DNA from: Symbiodinium natans | Lineage: Eukaryota; Sar; Dinophyceae; Suessiales; Symbiodiniaceae | Assembly (NCBI GenBank): GCA_905221605.1 | Contig: CAJNDS010001713.1 | Span: 215,001-279,000 of the forward strand | Length of the DNA stretch: 64,000 bases | Direction: 5' to 3' | Shown: positions 10,290 to 21,925 of the stretch, one piece after another | How positions within the stretch are numbered: position 1 is the first letter of the stretch | How the letters are laid out: the number at the start of each line of letters is the position of its first letter | Translations under genes and position numbers: made by a program | Notes under the pieces: model-generated | Databases searched by the model: none | Told to the model about the DNA's origin: nothing | The model's input: the letters and a program-made list of their open reading frames with translations, nothing else

Positions 10290-13200
10290 CTTGGGCTGCG
10301 GAGTCCGGAAGCAGAGCCCCTTGTGAAAACCAGTCCGTGCTCATGGGAAACTTATGTCACGCCCTTGTCCTCCATCTGGCTTTCAAGGAAGCGGAGGCAC
10401 TCTGCCTCTGCTCTGAGGCAGTTTGCAGGACATGGCGTTTGCAAGTCTCCGGGAGCATGAAAGCCGAGGAGATGGCCGTTTAAATCCCCAAAGCCACCCC
10501 CCCTTTCCCAAGGAGGCCTCCACGCTGCCGAGGCCGAAGCCGCCAGACGCGCCCGCCGCGCTGAGCAACGAGCCGGTGCCCTGAGAGGCTAGACCTTGGA
10601 AGGCTTTCTTTTTTGCGTCTTGCATCTAGAGTCGAAGAGAAGTCTGCTACATCTAGAACAGGTTCTACCATATGAAGCAAAAATAACAAAGCCGCTGCGC
10701 TTCAAGTTGGATCAAAACATTTCGGATGCCAAGTGATGGATAAAGAGCACTTACTTGTACCCTTTTCGTTGCCGGTGCGGAGTTTAAAGTGCAGGGCTTA
10801 GGAGAATGTCTTCTGTTTTGATTAGGGGGAGGTTATGTGGGCAGAAGTGGGGCAGAATCACCGCCCTCAACGCACGAAGTCTTGAGTTCAGAGCGACTTA
10901 GTTTAATTAGGGATGACAAAGCGCCCCTGAACAGGAACTAGGCTTTGAGGTGAGGTTGCTACTTCTTACTTGGCAGAGAGGCTGAGAGGCACAGCAACGT
11001 AGCTCGGAGGGCCCTGTGACATCTCCATCGCTGACGTTGACATCGTCACCAGAATCACCTACCCCTCAGCATTTCTGAACCCTAAACCCTAAGCTCTAAA
11101 CCCTAAACCCAAACCCAGCATTTCAGAACCCTAAGCCTGTAACAAAGCCCCTCTCGAGCTGCAGCCGCGAAGCGCTCCTTTTCTTGAAGGACCGTCGGCA
11201 TCTGTGCAAGTCAAGGTTGAACCCTAACCCTAAACCCTAAACCCTAAACCCTGGGGCGTCAAATTGTGGGCTTCGGGTTAGGATGGTGGGGCTTACAAGG
11301 TTCTCTTGGGTTCGCTGTGTTTGCACTGCCGGTTCCGGGGTTGGCGTATCTTGAGGGATCGGATGCACTTCGGTTAGGAGGTCGAAGAGCGAAGGATGGG
11401 TTGCTGGGCTTGGAGGGTGCCAAATTGCTCCTTCTTGCTCCCTACTTGACAGGGTCAAGCTTCAGCGGGCTCGGGTTCTACTGAGCATCGACCTGAAGCA
11501 AACCCGCAGATCATGTTTGATCTGACGCAAGGCCGCAAGGGGCTATTCCAACCCTGGCGCTCCAGTGATGCGATTGCAAGGAAGAGCTCTCCTAAACCAC
11601 GAACCCTAGTACTAAATCTGAACAACGAATCTAAATCCTAAAGTACCTCAGCCTCTCGAAACTCCCAAGCCTCGAGAAGGAGGCCTGTCGCACACCGAAA
11701 AGCCAAGCCGTGAGTTAGCTGAGTCCATAGAAACACCATCTCTCCGAAATCCGCAACGCCAAAGGTCCCAAAACTCACTGCCCAAGTTCTAGAGGAATCC
11801 GCAGGCCTTAGCTCCTCAAGTCAAGCCTTACCGAAAGGAACTGTTTCATGTGGGTAATGCTGCAATACGAAGCCCTGCACCAAACTCTACTCAAAACATT
11901 CCCAGACCCTAGTTTGGTCTAGTTACAGGCCTCTCTGCTTTAGCATGCGAACTTGAAAAGAGACCATCATGTACAGAACCATTCGTGTAAAGCCTGAGAA
12001 TCCCCCCCCTGCCTGGCTGGGGGCATGCGCATTAGCTGGGCTTCGCGGCGACATCTGAGCTTCGTTGACATCCGATAGCCCCTCGCAGGCTCTCGCAGGC
12101 TCTCAGGAATCTTCATGCCCTGGTCTCAGCTGTGGCTAGAAGCTGCCGGAGGGCAAGGAGAAGGAAAAAGGGCGGCCGAAAAGTGAGAACGTCATCCGAT
12201 CAGAGTAGCCAACCGCAACCACTTTAACCCCCAGGCCCGAAGCCTGAAGCCCGAGAAGACCATCAAGCCAGCCTCGTCCCAGTCGGACTCGCCCGAAGAG
12301 CAGCGGCTCAGCTGAGGGCTTCTTAGAGTCTTAGAGTAGGGGGGGGGGCCGGTCTTGTGGGGTGCTTCAGGAACCCTGAGGCCTTAAACTCTTCAATGCC
12401 AGGCCCTCCACCGGCAACCCTCAACCCTAAAGCCCTGTTGGGTCGAAGGTGAAGGGTGGTGTCTTCTCGGGGAGAGGCTCAGGACTCGGAGGTCGGCTCT
12501 GCTTTCGAAATAGGCAGCTTTCGGATCCCCATGAGATCATGAAGGTCTTCCCTCTCTCTCTCTCTCTCTTTCCCCGCGACCGCCTCCAGGAGCTCGGGCG
12601 GCTTAGGCTTCTTACCCCGGGCCTCCAGGCGACCTCGGAGCTCCGGATGGTTGAAGGCTTCGGGAAGTTTCCGGGGCCTCTTGGCTTGCTTGAAGCTGTT
12701 GGGAAGGGCTCGGGCTCATCGGAGACTTAGGAGAAACTCGCGCAACCGAACTATCAGCGAAGGCCATGACAATCCCTGAGCCCCATGGGCCCCATGGGCC
12801 CCGAACTCTGAACAGCTCTGCACTGCCAAAGCGGCCGCTGCGCGAATCCCGAAGCCCGCGCTCCCAGGAAAGATTGATGAACCTCGACACTTGAGAGCCA
12901 CGATGCAAGGCTCGGCGTTCAAAAGTCTGAGTCTTTCAGCCCGGCCTACAAATCCCGAGATCGTTGCAGGTGTCGCTCGTAACCAAACATGGCACTGCAC
13001 AGCGCTTCATTGCACCATGTCCCTGGTCACCGGCAGAAATGCCGGGACCCTACTCTGGGCACTGGCTTCACTCGGGCCCAAACCTCAACTGCCTCAAACC
13101 CCCACTGCCCACTCTGAACGGATTCTAAAGCCGAGCAGGGTGCCAGTGGCCCACGCTATAGGCCAGCCAAACCACGGGCACCGAGATCAGCGCCGTAGCC

Positions 13201-13495
13201 CACAGAGGCTGCGTCAGCAACTGCCCAAGGAAGCGCTTCGGGTTGCTTCACATCACACAGGAGTGTCATTCTTTTTTCAAGGATCCGGGGCCCTTAGCCC
13301 TGAACCGCTCAAAGCAAAGTGTCAAGACTTTGAAATCATTTGAGGTCTGCTGCATGTCGGGGGCTTCTGGTTAGTTTTTTCTAGGGAAATCATGTGCCAC
13401 AGTTTGCCAAATCTCCATCAAAGTCCTCAGGAGGAGGGCAGGGCAGGGCTCAATGTTTCGTGAGCCACTTTGCTGAGAAGCGCTAGAACCTCACC
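10290..13495. other. Host intron/spacer with telomere-like words
   Basis: CCCTAAA-type clusters at about 11078-11108 and 11219-11252, a CT microsatellite at 12551-12569 and many degenerate GAAGCCC words. A minus-strand ATG at about 12767 opens a Ser/Pro-rich frame (MAFADSSVARVSPKSP) that could be a first exon, but I have no second exon to join. Nothing else is supported. Confidence 0.3.
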
Positions 13496-14614
13496 TCAAA
13501 ACCGCAAAGATGAACCCATGCAGGCCCCAACTGCAAGGGGATTGGCATACCAACCACCCCAAGAATTACGAGACAGATCGCGGCTCCGAGGAGCAAGGCG
13601 TAGTGCCTTCTGCGTGAGCAAGCTGATGGCATATCTGATCAGCAGGTAGAAGGCTTGCGTTACCTGCACACCAATGGTTCTCATGATTCGGTACAGTGCG
13701 CTGTAGAGGGAGGGAAAGCCGTTACACCCAATACCGAAACATTGAGACATCAATGCCGAAACAGTAAGAAACGGAGCGCACCAACACTCTGAACTACGAA
13801 GCGCACGTGAGAGAAGCATCATCATGGCAAAGGTACGGACAAGTGTTTCGAAGAACAAATAAGCCCATCTACATTGAAGGACGGACCTACAATGCGTGGG
13901 GTTCTACGAAGCCGGAGCTCAGGAATCCTGAACCCTAAACCCCAGCTGCCATAGCTGTCGGCTGTTGCTTGCAAAAATCCCGAACCCACATTGCTGAGCT
14001 GAGCTAGGTAACAGCAGTAAGGGGCTTCCGGCAAAAGTGTTGCCAAACGCGCTCAAATCTCTCAAAAGTTCTGAATATTCACCCTGCAGCATCCTGCCGC
14101 ACCTGAACACCTGAAACCAGCTTCCACGATCGAAAAGACTCCAGATTGTGTGCACCCAGAGGCGGTCAGGGAAACTGGTGCAGCCAAACCCCAAGTTCGG
14201 AGGTTGGGGTTTAGGGTTTAGGGTTTAGGGTTTAGGGTTTAGGGTTTAGGGTTTAGGGTTTAGGGTTTAGGGTTTCAGGCCTGCAAAGCCGCAGAGACCA
14301 GGAGCTCCAGCTGAGACCTGAGTTGCTCCAGTTCCAGTCGTGGCGACCTGTACCCTTCCGCTTGGGATCACCCGGAATCCCCATTCTTGATCACAACTCG
14401 AGCCTTCCATTTCTTCTGCATCTCCGAACTGCCCACAAGGCAGATCAAGCGCCCTGAAGAATCCCGAGTGTCTCTGGAGGGAAGCTGAGTCAATCTGTAT
14501 CTGCCGAACCCAGATGAAATCCTCCAACTGCCTCGAACAGCCCCTTTCAATGATGGCCAACATGGTACTTCGTGCGACAGGACAAGGGCTTTTTTTGCGT
14601 TTCTGCCTGCTCAT
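13496..14614 (-). CDS. Coding-like minus-strand cluster, unrecognised gene
   Basis: Three open, high-complexity minus-strand blocks lie in order. At about 14614-14385 peptides include TMLAIIERGCSRQLEDFIWV. At about 14180-14085, after CAG|T, is FPDRLWVHTIWSLFDRGSWF. At 13858-13496 is a hydrophobic frame with TFAMMMLLSRALRSSECWCA and TQAFYLLIRYAISLL, which could contain membrane segments. The nine-copy TTTAGGG array at 14210-14272 lies between the first two blocks, as expected for an intron end. Exact joints were not resolved, and the blocks may belong to more than one gene. No family is recognised. Confidence 0.3.
14210..14272 (+). repeat. Interstitial telomere-type array, 9 x TTTAGGG
   Basis: Nine perfect tandem TTTAGGG units. 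On the minus strand this is CCCTAAA immediately upstream of a coding-like block that starts near 14180, the position at which other introns in this window carry CCCTAAA. Confidence 0.9.
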
Positions 14615-15352
14615 CTTGCACTCCTCCCTTGCGACTTCTTCGCGCAGAGCAAAAGCATACCGCGCTTTGCGGATCGAGCAGCTGCCTCGTCATCCCTAGT
14701 CCGTCACAGCGGAACGGCCTTTCAGAGCCCCACCGAGACCCCAGCCCTGTCTCCTGAGAGCCTTCTAAAAAGTCCTGGGGTCCCACAACTCTCTGCCGAC
14801 TTCCTTTGGCGTCCCAGGGGCCAAAGGGGCGCCACAGCTTCGCTGCTGACCTCAAGGGCCTGGGAGAAAGCGAGATGGCTTCAAAAGTGGCCGGGAGGGG
14901 GGAGGTGGGAAGGTTTATGAGAAAGCCCCAGGACTCCCAAAGTCCTTCCATGTCTGGTTTCCTTGAGCTTTTTCGGGGTTTTGTGGGGCTCTCCACCGAA
15001 GCTATCCCCAAAGCTAAAGCGACGAAGCCCCTAAAAGTGCTCTGCTTTGATCACTTCAGCGAAGCGGCCGAAGAGGCGGCCGACACTGCCAGGGAGACCT
15101 GAGGATGTCTTCTTCCTCAAACCCCGTCCCGGTCCATCCTCAATTCGATCTTCACTCTACTAACTAGTTTTCTCGTAGTTTTCTCGATTCCAGGAACCGT
15201 TTCAAACAAAGGCTGGTTGATCCTAGCATTTTTCTGAGGTCGTGCGAGCTGGCAACCTGGCTGCCCTAGAGACGCTTGACATGGAGCACTTCAGCCGATA
15301 AGGTTCCGATAGCCTGAACCTTTCGAGCAACTATGAGAAATGCTTGCCGGCG
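14615..15352. other. Host spacer, no supported gene
   Basis: A small patch at about 15030-15102 reads plausibly on both strands (plus VLCFDHFSEAAEEAADTARE then TGA; minus LPGSVGRLFGRFAEVIKAEH then a stop), so I do not call it. Nothing else is recognised. Confidence 0.3.
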
Positions 15353-18126
15353 TTATGTTGAGCCGAAGGCGTACGCAACTTCACCCTTTCCAAGCAGTGC
15401 ACGCTGCATCTTTTCCGCGGCAGCACCAGCAAGCAGGGCTTCTGCACCTGTCCCCCCATCGCTGGGCCTCCTTCGGAAACGGTTATCCTGAAAATCCTCA
15501 ACGCAGACAAGCTCATTGCTGAAGCTGCCGTTCAGGTTGGTTCCGACATGCTTCGAAAACTTTGGCAAAGACGATCTCTCACAACATGTCGCCTGGTACA
15601 CTTGCTGTTTCAGGATACCCTTAAACGGTATAGCTTCTCAGAACTAGCGGGACTATCTTCTTCTTCCCAACTTTGCGATCTCCAAGGCCCTGATTCTGAG
15701 AAGCTGCCCAAGTGTCAAAGGCCTGCGATCACTGCCTCACTTTCCGACGCCGGCTGCGAGGAATCGCCAATCTAGCCGCGTGTGAGAGAAGCTTCACCTT
15801 CCAGACGGAGGATGCAGGGTTTGGGCTGACTTACTCAGCTAGAATCGAGATTTGGGGGGCCCGCAGCCTTGCCCCGAAACGATGTGTTACACTTGAGGCA
15901 TGTTTGGCAAGATGGCGTTCCAGTTGTCATTGGCACATTGAGGCAAAGCTGCGTGGAAGCCAAGCTTCGATCACTGTTGGCGCATCCGGTTTCGGAGAAG
16001 GGGGGGGGAGGGGATGAGTTACAGGATTCGACAGCTGCTCCTCCACTCACGCAGCAGACAGCATACTGTAAATCCCACCCCAAGCTACAGTCTAACGCCC
16101 TCCCTATAAACCCCCCAAGCCACCCTAAAAAAAGCAAGAATGCACCGAACCTTGGCTCGCTGCCGCGCCAGGTCCAAGAACTCCGCGGCGTGGGTGTGGA
16201 GTTTGTGCCTTAAGGGGCTGTTCCCGTCCCGGGCTCTCGACACCAAAGAAGCTCAACTCTCGAGGGCCCCTTGTGCTTCCAAGCTGTAGGATTGAGGTTT
16301 CAAGATCATGCTTCAAGCTTTCAGTCATACCCGAAGCCTTAAAGCCGCTTACGCCCTGCCTTGAGACCATCCTGCACCTGAAGTCAATGACACGTGAAAG
16401 CTGCGGCACAAGGCCAAAGAACCCACTCTGAACCCTGCCACAGATGGGGGTTTACGAAAATAAGGGAGACCTAATATAGACTCCCAAATCATGGGATCCC
16501 CGTATAAAAAGGACCCCAATAAGGTACCCCTAAACATCGTAAACCCCCAAATCAACAGCCATGGTGCAAGGCTTTCTGCAGATCGAAGGATGGGAGGTGA
16601 GCCTGATTGAGGTCTACTAAGGCCGCCGCATGGAAAACACGGCACGGGCTCTACCCTACATCTTGAAGCACCAGCAATCAAGTACTTGCAGGGGAGTTTA
16701 TGTGTCGAGTCACACCCTAAACCCAAACCCTAAGCCCTAAAACCTAACCCTAAGCCTAAACTGCACACAGCCCTCAGCTTGTGGCGAAGGAGCTTCGACG
16801 GTGGCCTCCACACGCCCGCCCTCGTCGCCAGAGCTGGGCTCCTTCCAGGGGGCCCAGGTGCTAGCTGCTCTTTGGGCTTCATGGGCCCGTTGAGCTTAGG
16901 AGCTTCGGTCAACATGAACGAACGGTGAGTAGCTCAAGGCCTCTAAGAGGCCTCTAAGGGTTCAGGGTTGAGTGCATTTAGGGGGGGCTAAGGAGGGACT
17001 TGAGCTCACTTGCTCCTTCACGTCCAGCCAGAACCTAGGATGTGACTCGCAGATCTTCAGATGCTCTTCAGCCTCACAGTACTCTTCTCAACCAGGATGA
17101 AGATGTCACAAAGATGCTTGCCAAGCGCGGCCGAGGATCAAGAGGCCTGGGCACGAAGGAGCTGAAGCTTTTAAAGGTCAGTGTAGACTTCAAGAGCCCA
17201 AGGCCGGGGTATCACAGCTTGGTGAGCGATGTAAAGATTGAAATCCCGCGTGCTAGAAACCGAGACAGTCTCGGGGTTGAGGGCATCGAAGTCTCGGATT
17301 TGGGGCTGGAATGATAACAATAATAATAGCAATAATAACGATAACAATAACAATGATAATGACAATAACAATAACAATAACCATAACCATAACAATAACA
17401 ATAACCATAACAATAACAATAACAATGGCAAAAACAAAAACAATAACAATAACAATAACAATGACAATAACAATAAAAATAACAATAACAATAACAATGA
17501 CTAAGAACAATAATAATAACAATAACAATAGTTATAGCAGTAATCATAATAAGAAGAAGAAGAAGAAGAACAATAAACCCTGAAACCAAGAGAGGCCAGT
17601 GGCGTTGTTGGTGGACCCCGAGCACGGTCGCCAACTGCTTGTGCAACAATGCCCGCAAAGTACTGACGCCGTGACCACACCTGAGACAAGGATCTTCGCA
17701 CATTCGGTGGTGTCGGGCTTCGTGGGTGTAGCGAAGATCTTTCAGAGTTGCACACGAAACCGGCCTGCCGATGAAAGCGGCCACTGCCTCGTCGTTGGGG
17801 AACTCGCCCAGGGTGGTACTCCGCAGAGCCAGCCTTGGGAGCGAGAGGAGGCGAGGCAGGGGTTTGGGACTTCGGGACATTCAGGGGCGGCGGCGGTTTG
17901 AGGGCAATGGTGCTGTAGGCTCTGGGGCGAGGGGCAACTGGGCTTTGACGGCCGCCTGGGCGTTGACGGCCTTCTGGGCTGGCGCAAGACCAAGAGTTTA
18001 GCCTCGGGGTTCCTTTGAGTGCTCAATAGGAAAGAAACCCTCAAACCGCATCCAGAACCCCATATCACACATGCTGCCTGAGGACGGAAGGCGGGCTCGC
18101 TTGGAGGTCGGCCTTTCGACTGCCAT
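15353..18126 (-). CDS. Probable split host gene of unknown function
   Basis: Coding-like minus-strand pieces lie in a consistent order. 18126-18078 is a possible first exon beginning MAVERPTSKRARLPSS, basic and nuclear-signal-like, with a GC donor. About 17850-17805 contains EFPNDEAVAAFIG. 17680-17617 has acceptor CAG|GTG, peptide VWSRRQYFAGIVAQAVGDRA and a GT donor. 16864-16769 contains STWAPWKEPSSGDEGGRVEA and a GT donor. 15560-15353 ends AAAEKMQRALLGKGEVAYAF plus a stop at 15353-15355. Phases between exons are not all resolved, so grouping them as one gene is inference. No family is recognised. The intervening DNA includes the AAC-rich microsatellite at 17.3-17.5 kb. Confidence 0.4.
16718..16762 (-). 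repeat. Degenerate CCCTAAA cluster
   Basis: Six or so imperfect CCCTAAA units directly follow (in minus-strand terms, lie just inside the intron after) the probable exon 16864-16769. This again places TTTAGGG at an intron start. Confidence 0.7.
17311..17572 (+). repeat. AAC/AAT-rich microsatellite
   Basis: A long run of AACAAT-type trinucleotide/hexanucleotide repeats (17311-17523) ends in AAG repeats (17550-17570). It produces spurious poly-Asn (plus) and poly-Leu/Val (minus) open frames. Confidence 0.9.
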
Positions 18127-18674
18127 AGGAGAGGTTGCCTGCTCAGGTACCCATCCAAGCGGAAGGACAGGAAGTTGATATTATGCCTTTTTCACCTTGT
18201 CAGGATCGAGGATAGCTTCCGTTCTATCAGTCCGCCTAGCTTCTACAGTAGCATCAACTTCCCTCTGCTACCGCTACCTGTTGCCTTCGATCTTAGCGGG
18301 CAACATCAAACAATACGTTGCGGGAGTTGCCCAACCATCATTAAGCAAAATTTTGTCATCGCGCCCATAGGGCAGCTCGTTCCAGTCTCGTCGTGGTTGG
18401 ATGTTGGATGTGGCGTGGGCAGGCATCCTCTGCGCCGCAGGCGTTGGTCTAATGTTACGCTGGATGGTTGAGTCTAGTCTCTCTGTGGTGAAAATTTGAG
18501 GCCCAGTACAACCAAACCCATGTGATCCTTGAGAGCTGATTCAGTCACTGCGTTAACCTCCGCAACCAGATGCCCTAAACTTCACCTAGTGGGAGCATGC
18601 GGGTAGCTCGGACCAACCTTTCGGGCTACATGGGCTTACTATTTGTGATGTTTCAAGCCGGCAAACCCACAGCA

Positions 18675-21600
18675 TCATGAAATAAACCCTGAACAAATCT
18701 CTACACAGCCCTCTGATCCCTCTGCCCTCATCCTCCCGACATCAAGGGGCGCTCCGGGCTCCCGAAAGCCGAAGCCGGCCTTGCTCTCGGGAGCAAACGA
18801 CCGTGAAAGAGGAAGCGGTGCTACGAAGAGCTCGCGAGCATCCCTTGGGTCGTAGACCACTCTCACCTGAGGCTTGACCAAATTTGACCAAGTTGAGGGT
18901 TCGAGCTCAGAGGCAGGCAAGGATTTGAGAGGAATTCATGCCAAGGCGGGTGTCAGGTTTTCTGGCTGCTGTCAAACCCCGACCCGCTCTCCAGCTGCTC
19001 CAAAACGAAGACTCCAAGAGGCCTACGCCAAACAATGGCGCCTTGGCAAAGAGAGGCTTCTCCAGCGCCCGGCTGAGGGCTGAGATCGGATCCAGTTTCT
19101 GCTTCTCCTTCTTCCCATCGCTTGCCTCTGTGGGCTCCATGATGGTCTTCCTGCATCACGATTCGGGCTCCCAAAACATGCAGCCTCCAGCATCGTTGTC
19201 GCACTCTGAACCAACTCCAATCCTGCAAATCCCCACTAAAACTCCGAGCTCAGCCAAGCATCAGCATGCGGGAAGAGAAGCCCGACATCAGCCTCGTGAT
19301 TGAACGATAGCACCGCCCCATCGACAAACATACTTCCAAAACCAGCGATTTTGGCGCAATGTGTTTCGGCTCTTGCAACATTTACAGCACAGCTCAAGCC
19401 CTTGTCATCACATCCGGAGCTTGCTGGGTTTGAGGACAGGGTTGGGGATCCTCAGTAACCCTCAACCTGAAACCCTCGGCAGCCGAGCAGCACAACCCCC
19501 GTCTCGTTGGCCAGCGCGGGTGCCCCGTCTCCACCCCGGAGGTTCCAAAACACCAGCTCCGGCATTTCGAGCCCAAACTTCCTTGTATTTCTAAGGGGAG
19601 TCTTACCAAGTTGCTTCAGGAAGTGTGGTTGAGTTTGGGATGGCCAAAGGCTTCATATGTTGTTTGGGTGTAAGGTCTTGGGGCTGTTGAGGTTTATCAG
19701 TTGCCGGGTCCTGTGTGTAGAGCGTGATGACAACTCGGCGAAGCCCCAAAGCCCCGAACCCCTTACCCAAACATCAGCTCCAAGCCCCAAAGCCCTACAC
19801 ACGAAAGCCCGAAGAAAGCCTACAGCCCCAAATCTCTGCCCGAGCTTCTGGTATCGCTTTTGCACCTTGCGCAGCACAGCCATGTCGCCGCCGGCATCTG
19901 CAAATTGCATGTCGGAGAAGACGACCTGGGCACACGGGCCCCTTGCAGGCCAGAGATTGGAAGCTTCAGCTTTAACAAGGCTCTCGGCCTGAAGGGTTCA
20001 AGAAAGGGAGGATTGCGCAAACGCATCCCAGCAACCACCTTCTTGGGAGGCGTGTCGTACTTCTCCAGAAGTTGGAAGACCTCGACAGAATTGCTCATGT
20101 GTTTAGACTCTCACTCTCTCGGCCACACAGCTAACACCTTCTCGAACATCACCTTCCTTCGGCATGTCGACCCCTCATTGTGAGGTTCTAGGCTTTTTGC
20201 AGGCCTGTCAATATGGGTATTTCCCAAGATAGGGGTACCTCTTTTATAAAAAGAATACCTTACAGGGAATCCCTTACTGGGACCCCCCAAAAAGGGTACC
20301 GCTCTTTTCGGACACCCCCCCATGTGCTACCTAACCCTAAACCCTAAACCCTAAACCCTAAACCTTAAATCCTAAACCCAAACCCTAAACCCTAAACCTG
20401 GCCTTGTGAAAGTTGGTGCTGCCACCCCAGTCCAACCTGCGCACGAAGTCCCCGAGCTTGGCCAGGTCCTCCGTCTCCGGCAGTGCCACTAGGCGAGGCT
20501 CCTGGTCCCCATGTCGAATTACAGAGTTAGGGCTTATTTCGGGTTTAGGGTTTAGGGTTTAAGGTTTAGGGTTTAGGGTTTAGGGGATTCAGTTCGTAGG
20601 GGCGTTGATGAGAAGGTTCTGTGCTTGCCCAGCATTGTCTTTCATCGGCAGAGTTGTCCGTGCAGAGAACTTATCCCGATACCGGGGGCTCTCACATCCT
20701 CGCAAGGTCTCACGCCCCCCCCCCGCCCTAACCCCCATAGAAGCCCAAAGCCTGAACTCAAGCAGTCCCCGTCCTCATGGAAGGTGATGATGTGGCGAGC
20801 ATAAGGCCCCGAGGCAGCCTCTGCCAGAAGGAGGGACCTGGACTTGGTGTTTGAATGTGTTTGATGATTCTTAGCTTCGAGGCTTTGTGTCCTTTTGGGT
20901 CCATGTAGGTTTTCTCTCGAGGCTGCATGCGGCTTCAAAGCATTTAGGTTGGTGTGCCTTGTGCCTTGCCCTCAAGAGGGCGTAGCAACTCCTCAGGACT
21001 CTTCACGGCAGCTCAACCCCCCAGCCCTGTGCCTTCTGGACCCATCCTGAGTTGATGGCTGTACGCCGGTCCTCTCCCCTGTGCTCCAACTCCTCTTCCG
21101 GTCACTAAACTCAAAAGCCCCCAGCCCCAGAGAGAATCCCAGACCCATGAACGCGAGCTGAAGCGGCATGGCAACGGACACGTCCATGCAGCTCACCTCC
21201 AGGGTTAATCACTATTCTCCTATCGCCTCCGGGTTGGAGATTTCGGGACTCCGATTTATGGTTTCGTTTATGCGCGAAAGGGGGCTTAACACATTTTTAC
21301 ATCGCTTGAAAAGTTACATCCTGGGCAGCTGCCACGGAAGACCGTCGCCATCCGAGACGCCCTACGTCACCTCAACTGACCAGGCCCTCCCAACTTTAAA
21401 TAGAGGGACATTTGCAATCCCCGGACTCGAAACCTGAACTGATATCGGAATCGTCGCGGCTCGTCCCCAAAACCTACGCGCCCCCACGCCTTGGGGGCGG
21501 CATCGGATGCCATGGAGCCGGAGACGTCGCACACCGCCACACAGTCCTGCTCCGCGTTCAGGCAGGGGGGTTGTGGCTTGGGGCTTTAGAGCTGAGGGTT

Positions 21601-21894
21601 CAATCAAAGCACCGCAAAATCTCAAGAGCCTTGGGAGTTCTTTGGAGCTATAGCTGATTCGGGGACTCTCTTCTGCATGTACATCAGATCAGTCCCATGG
21701 TCAATTGTAGAGAGGGGGCTCTCATGCATCGCAGCTTCTAGAGAGGCAGGATGCTCTTGATCTCTCGTGGGTGCACACCTGCTTTTGCCCTGTGAAAGCG
21801 AAACTCTAACTATTCAGTAGAGACTTCCCAAGGGTCTGTAATTACATCCTGAACCATGTAGTATAGGGGCCTTAATAATTGAAATAGGTTTTTT

Positions 21895-21925
<31 letters not shown>

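Noticed and set aside
17171-17583. Long poly-Leu, poly-Val and poly-Asn open frames
   Set aside because: They are translations of the AAC/AAT microsatellite in different frames and have no non-repeat domain.
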